A stretch of DNA of 17,111 nt. Source: Cyanobacteriota bacterium (GTDB lineage: Bacteria; Cyanobacteriota; Cyanobacteriia; SKYG9). The position numbers were made by a program, and so were the translations under genes. The notes below the pieces were generated by a model. That model worked only from the letters and a program-made list of their open reading frames with translations. It was not told where the DNA came from and made no database searches. The first letter of the stretch is position 1. Every line of letters begins with the position of its first letter. Shown here piece by piece: positions 14,564-17,111 of this stretch. The stretch covers positions 1 to 17,111 of the forward strand of contig JANWZG010000022.1 in assembly GCA_025054735.1 (NCBI GenBank), given 5' to 3'.

Positions 14564-14598
14564 CATAGCACAGGTGGAAACGGTTATCTAATGCTATG
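14564..14598. other. loose inverted repeat between rpsF and tRNA-Pro
   Basis: CATAGCA (14564-14570) and TGCTATG (14592-14598) are perfect 7-bp complements with a 21-nt loop, in the gap between rpsF and the tRNA. It could be a processing or termination structure for rpsF, but no T-run follows. Confidence 0.25.
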
Positions 14599-14680
14599 TA
14601 TAGCTGATTCCCCCTTGGGCCTAGCTAGCTAGTCACTTGAGAGTCACTTAAAATTACTGACTCAGGCATAGCTACTGTTT

Positions 14681-15013
14681 CTACGTTTCAGTATCAACTA
14701 GCTTAGTCTCTCCGGGCTCAACAACTTCTTCTTCCTTGATGGTCAGGTAACGAATGACCTCATCACTCAGGCGCATAGCCCGTTCCATAGGAGCAACTGC
14801 CTTATCACCGTGGCGATAGTTCATCTGAATGTAGATGCCTTCGCGTTGTTTCTTAATCGGATAAGCTAGACGACGACGACCGCGATGTTGAGTTTCTAGC
14901 AGTTCAGCGCCATTCTCCACCAGAATAGTTTGATACTTGGAAATCGCTTCATCAACAGCGTCATCTCCGATGTCTGGACGGAGAATGTACATGGTTTCAT
15001 AGATATAGCTCAT
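14681..15013 (-). CDS. rpsF: 30S ribosomal protein S6
   Basis: The 110-residue protein is a component of the small-subunit platform, where S6 binds together with S18 to 16S rRNA. It shows the S6 core YETMYILRPD (4-13), RGRRRLAYPIKKQREGIY (44-61) and MERAMRLSDEVIRYL (76-90), plus a short acidic tail typical of bacterial S6. GAGGA (complement of 15024-15028) lies 10 nt before the ATG at 15013. The rpsR and single-strand-binding-protein genes that accompany rpsF in many bacteria are absent here. It is divergent from the hydrolase-family gene with 70 bp between starts, and a TATGAT hexamer (complement of 15067-15072) could be its -10 element. Confidence 0.97.
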   Translation of the reverse strand: MSYIYETMYILRPDIGDDAVDEAISKYQTILVENGAELLETQHRGRRRLAYPIKKQREGIYIQMNYRHGDKAVAPMERAMRLSDEVIRYLTIKEEEVVEPGETKLVDTET

Positions 15014-15083
15014 AGCAATAGATTCCTCGTGGACTTACGGCTTCTGTTACGAAGCAAGGACTAACTATCATACACCAATTCCT

Positions 15084-15878
15084 ATGGCACAGCGATATGT
15101 TCGAGTTCAATCTGTAGATGGGCAGGTCTACTATGGCTTGCTCCAGCTCACACGAGACGTACAGTTACTGGATGCGCCGCCTTGGTTAGGGGGACAACCG
15201 ATCGCTCAAGAACTATCGCCAGCGAATTATCAGTTGTTGGCACCCTGTGCTCCTTCTAAGATTGTAGCTGTCGGTAAAAACTACGCAGCTCATGCAGCCG
15301 AAATGGGATCTACTGTGCCGAGTGAGCCTCTAATTTTTCTCAAGCCTTCGACATCTGTGATTCCCCAAGGGGCGGCTATCCTCTATCCACCCCAATCCAA
15401 GCGGGTAGATTATGAGGGTGAACTAGCCCTCATCATTGGCGATCGCTGTACACGATGCAGCCTAGAGGAAGCTCAGAGCAAAATCTGGGGCTATACAATT
15501 GCCAATGATGTCACGGCTAGAGACCTGCAACAGCGAGATGGGCAATGGACAAGGGCAAAGGGCTTTGATACCTTTTGTCCCCTAGGGCCTTGGATCGTGC
15601 GCGAAATCTCGATCGAGGCCAAGCTTCAGACCTTTTTGAATGATAACCCTACCCCTGTGCAGTCTGCGTCTATTAACCAACTTGTCTTCAAACCGAGTAC
15701 ACTAGTTTCCTACATCAGCCATGTGATGACGTTGTTACCAGGGGATGTAGTGCTGACAGGTACCCCAGAGGGTGTGGGGCCAGTTCAGGTTGGCGATCGC
15801 ATCAGTGTAGAGATTGAAGGCATTGGTCGGCTAGAAAACATCGTGGCCAGCATTTCAGCATCACAGTCAGTTATCTAG
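15084..15878 (+). CDS. fumarylacetoacetate hydrolase (FAH) family protein
   Basis: The 264-residue protein carries a full FAH domain. Members hydrolyse or decarboxylate beta-diketo acids such as fumarylpyruvate, acylpyruvates or oxaloacetate, using a divalent metal. KIVAVGKNYAAHAAEMG lies at 59-75, and PLIFLKPSTSVI at 82-93. The metal ligands Glu111 and Glu113 are in DYEGELA and Asp142 is in NDVTARD. The substrate loop KGFDTFCPLGPW lies at 159-170 and LTGTPEGVGP near the C-terminus. No aromatic-degradation genes accompany it, so a housekeeping acylpyruvase or oxaloacetate-decarboxylase role seems likelier than tyrosine breakdown, by inference. Residues 1-50 form the usual N-terminal FAH extension. 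Its last 12 bases overlap the convergent helicase gene. Confidence 0.92.
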   Translation: MAQRYVRVQSVDGQVYYGLLQLTRDVQLLDAPPWLGGQPIAQELSPANYQLLAPCAPSKIVAVGKNYAAHAAEMGSTVPSEPLIFLKPSTSVIPQGAAILYPPQSKRVDYEGELALIIGDRCTRCSLEEAQSKIWGYTIANDVTARDLQQRDGQWTRAKGFDTFCPLGPWIVREISIEAKLQTFLNDNPTPVQSASINQLVFKPSTLVSYISHVMTLLPGDVVLTGTPEGVGPVQVGDRISVEIEGIGRLENIVASISASQSVI

Positions 15879-17111
15879 CTGCTGCGACTTCGCTGCTTCC
15901 CACGCTGGTGGCCGATCAGCAGCACGGGGAACATCCTGCGTATCAACTTCATACAGAGGCAGCGGCAGTACTGACAAGATATGACCACCAGAGCCAGCCT
16001 GCAAGTCGGGGGAGGTGCGATTGCGCTTACCTTTAGTGCGACGGCGTACTGACACCTGTTCTTCACTCGTTTCCTCTGTAATCACCTCATAGAGAATGGC
16101 CTGCTTATCTAGCATTGCCCCTTTGCGTAACACTCGCCCTAATCGCTGGATAAATTCTCGTCGAGAGCTGCTACCAGAGAGCAAGATTGCAACGCGAGCT
16201 TCAGGGACATCAACACCTTCATTCAACACATGGGATGTCACCAAGGCATGATAAACTCCCGCTCGAAACTGGGTTAACACCTGATGACGCTCTTTGACGG
16301 GTGTTTGATGGGTGATGGCAGGAATTAGGAACTCTTGAGAAATACGATAGACGGTGGCATTGTCATGGGTAAAAATGATGGTCTGCTGGGGATAGTGATG
16401 CGCCAGTAAATCTGCTAAGACTCGTAACTTGCTGTCTGTGCCCAAGGCGATAGTTTTAGCCTCTCGGTGTGCCAACATGGCTCGTCGTCCTGCTTGGGAT
16501 GCGGCGCTAGCTCGAACAAACCTACGCCAGCCCTCTGTGCTGCTGAGCCAAATATTATGCTGTTGCAAGAACTCGTTACGGGTGCGGATAGCTTGGTCAT
16601 AGCGATAGCGCTCTTGTTGTGACAATCTCACCTTAATTTGCCGAATGTCATGGCTAGCCAGCACAGCACCTGACAACTCCTCTGGGGTCTTGACATAGAC
16701 CTGCTTACCAATCAGGGTATCCAAGTCATGGTGTCTGCCATCGGCTCGATCAGGAGTCGCTGTTAATCCTAACCGGTAAGGGGCAATGGCATAGTCAGCG
16801 ATCGCCCGATGAAAACTGCTAGGCAGATGATGGCATTCATCAAAGATCAGCAGGGCGTAGCGGTTGCCTAACAACTCAGCATGAATGGCTGCGCTATCGT
16901 AGGTGGCGACCAGAATCGGAGTTCTATCTTTAGAACCACCTCCTAGCAGCCCGATTGAGACATCCGGAAAGGCTGCTAGCAAGTGCGCATACCATTGGTG
17001 CATCAAGTCTAGCGTTGGCACTACTACGAGTGTGCTCCAGGGCGTGGACTGCATGGCAAGCTGTGCCAGGTAGGTTTTCCCTGCGGCGGTAGGCAACACC
17101 ACAACCCCTCT
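15867..17111 (-). CDS. XPB/Ssl2-like superfamily 2 helicase (partial, 5' end outside window)
   Basis: 414 codons are visible and the frame is still open at the window edge. The first complete motif is Walker A, VVLPTAAGKT, so roughly the first 80-100 residues are missing. Visible-residue positions are: DECH box (IFDECHHLP) 91-94, motif III LTATP 116-120, helicase domain 2 with IIFTHDNATVYR about 245-256, motif V LNEGVDVPEA about 296-305, and motif VI QRLGRVLRKG 322-331. The layout, including the basic stretch between the two helicase domains, fits the COG1061/XPB-like group of DNA translocases linked to repair. The C-terminal 80 residues include a basic RRRTKGKRNRTSP stretch. In some archaea and bacteria such genes sit beside a DUF790/Bax1-type nuclease, which would lie beyond the edge. 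The TGA stop lies inside the convergent FAH gene. Confidence 0.92.
   Translation of the reverse strand, partial: RGVVVLPTAAGKTYLAQLAMQSTPWSTLVVVPTLDLMHQWYAHLLAAFPDVSIGLLGGGSKDRTPILVATYDSAAIHAELLGNRYALLIFDECHHLPSSFHRAIADYAIAPYRLGLTATPDRADGRHHDLDTLIGKQVYVKTPEELSGAVLASHDIRQIKVRLSQQERYRYDQAIRTRNEFLQQHNIWLSSTEGWRRFVRASAASQAGRRAMLAHREAKTIALGTDSKLRVLADLLAHHYPQQTIIFTHDNATVYRISQEFLIPAITHQTPVKERHQVLTQFRAGVYHALVTSHVLNEGVDVPEARVAILLSGSSSRREFIQRLGRVLRKGAMLDKQAILYEVITEETSEEQVSVRRRTKGKRNRTSPDLQAGSGGHILSVLPLPLYEVDTQDVPRAADRPPAWEAAKSQQLDN

Noticed and set aside
15875..16066. Alternative minus-strand frames inside the helicase (also 16415-16600)
   Set aside because: They overlap conserved helicase codons in another frame and show no independent coding evidence.

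Overview
This window is a stretch of cyanobacterial chromosome. The clearest sign is the palindromic octamer GCGATCGC (HIP1), which I find at least eight times where chance predicts well under one. Gene content agrees: an AgrE/ArgZ-type arginine-catabolic enzyme, an S6 protein of cyanobacterial type, an XPB-like helicase and several conserved but unnamed proteins. I cannot assign a genus.

Layout: (1) 1-2560 holds a possible 12-codon tail of an upstream gene, a hairpin repeat, phosphoglycerate kinase (pgk, minus), a divergent universal stress protein (plus) and a convergent EVE-domain protein (minus) whose stop overlaps that of the stress protein. (2) 2561-6630 holds a large one-pass membrane protein with an acidic tail and about ten copies of a 50-residue helical repeat, convergent with a HerA-like DNA-translocase ATPase (minus). 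(3) 6858-9889 is a compact plus-strand operon: an FkbM methyltransferase, a zinc-ribbon SAM methyltransferase and a GT4-type glycosyltransferase. It probably tailors a surface glycan or glycolipid. (4) 9996-10425 holds tRNA-Lys(UUU) and a gene-free stretch with two copies of a 67-bp repeat. (5) 10426-11771 holds a small exported protein (plus) and a coiled-coil protein of unknown function (minus) preceded by a perfect inverted repeat. (6) 12012-14129 is agrE/argZ, which takes arginine to ornithine and probably on to proline. A second hairpin repeat and tRNA-Pro(GGG) lie just upstream. (7) 14681-17111 holds rpsF (minus), a divergent fumarylacetoacetate-hydrolase-family gene and the 3' part of an XPB-like helicase that runs off the window.

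Most of this is ordinary core and conserved-accessory sequence. I see no transposase, integrase, CRISPR array or toxin-antitoxin pair, and no obvious new defence system. The parts most worth a second look are the repeat-built membrane protein, the methyltransferase/glycosyltransferase operon, the HerA-like ATPase without a visible NurA partner, the coiled-coil gene with its leader palindrome, and the dispersed palindromic repeats.
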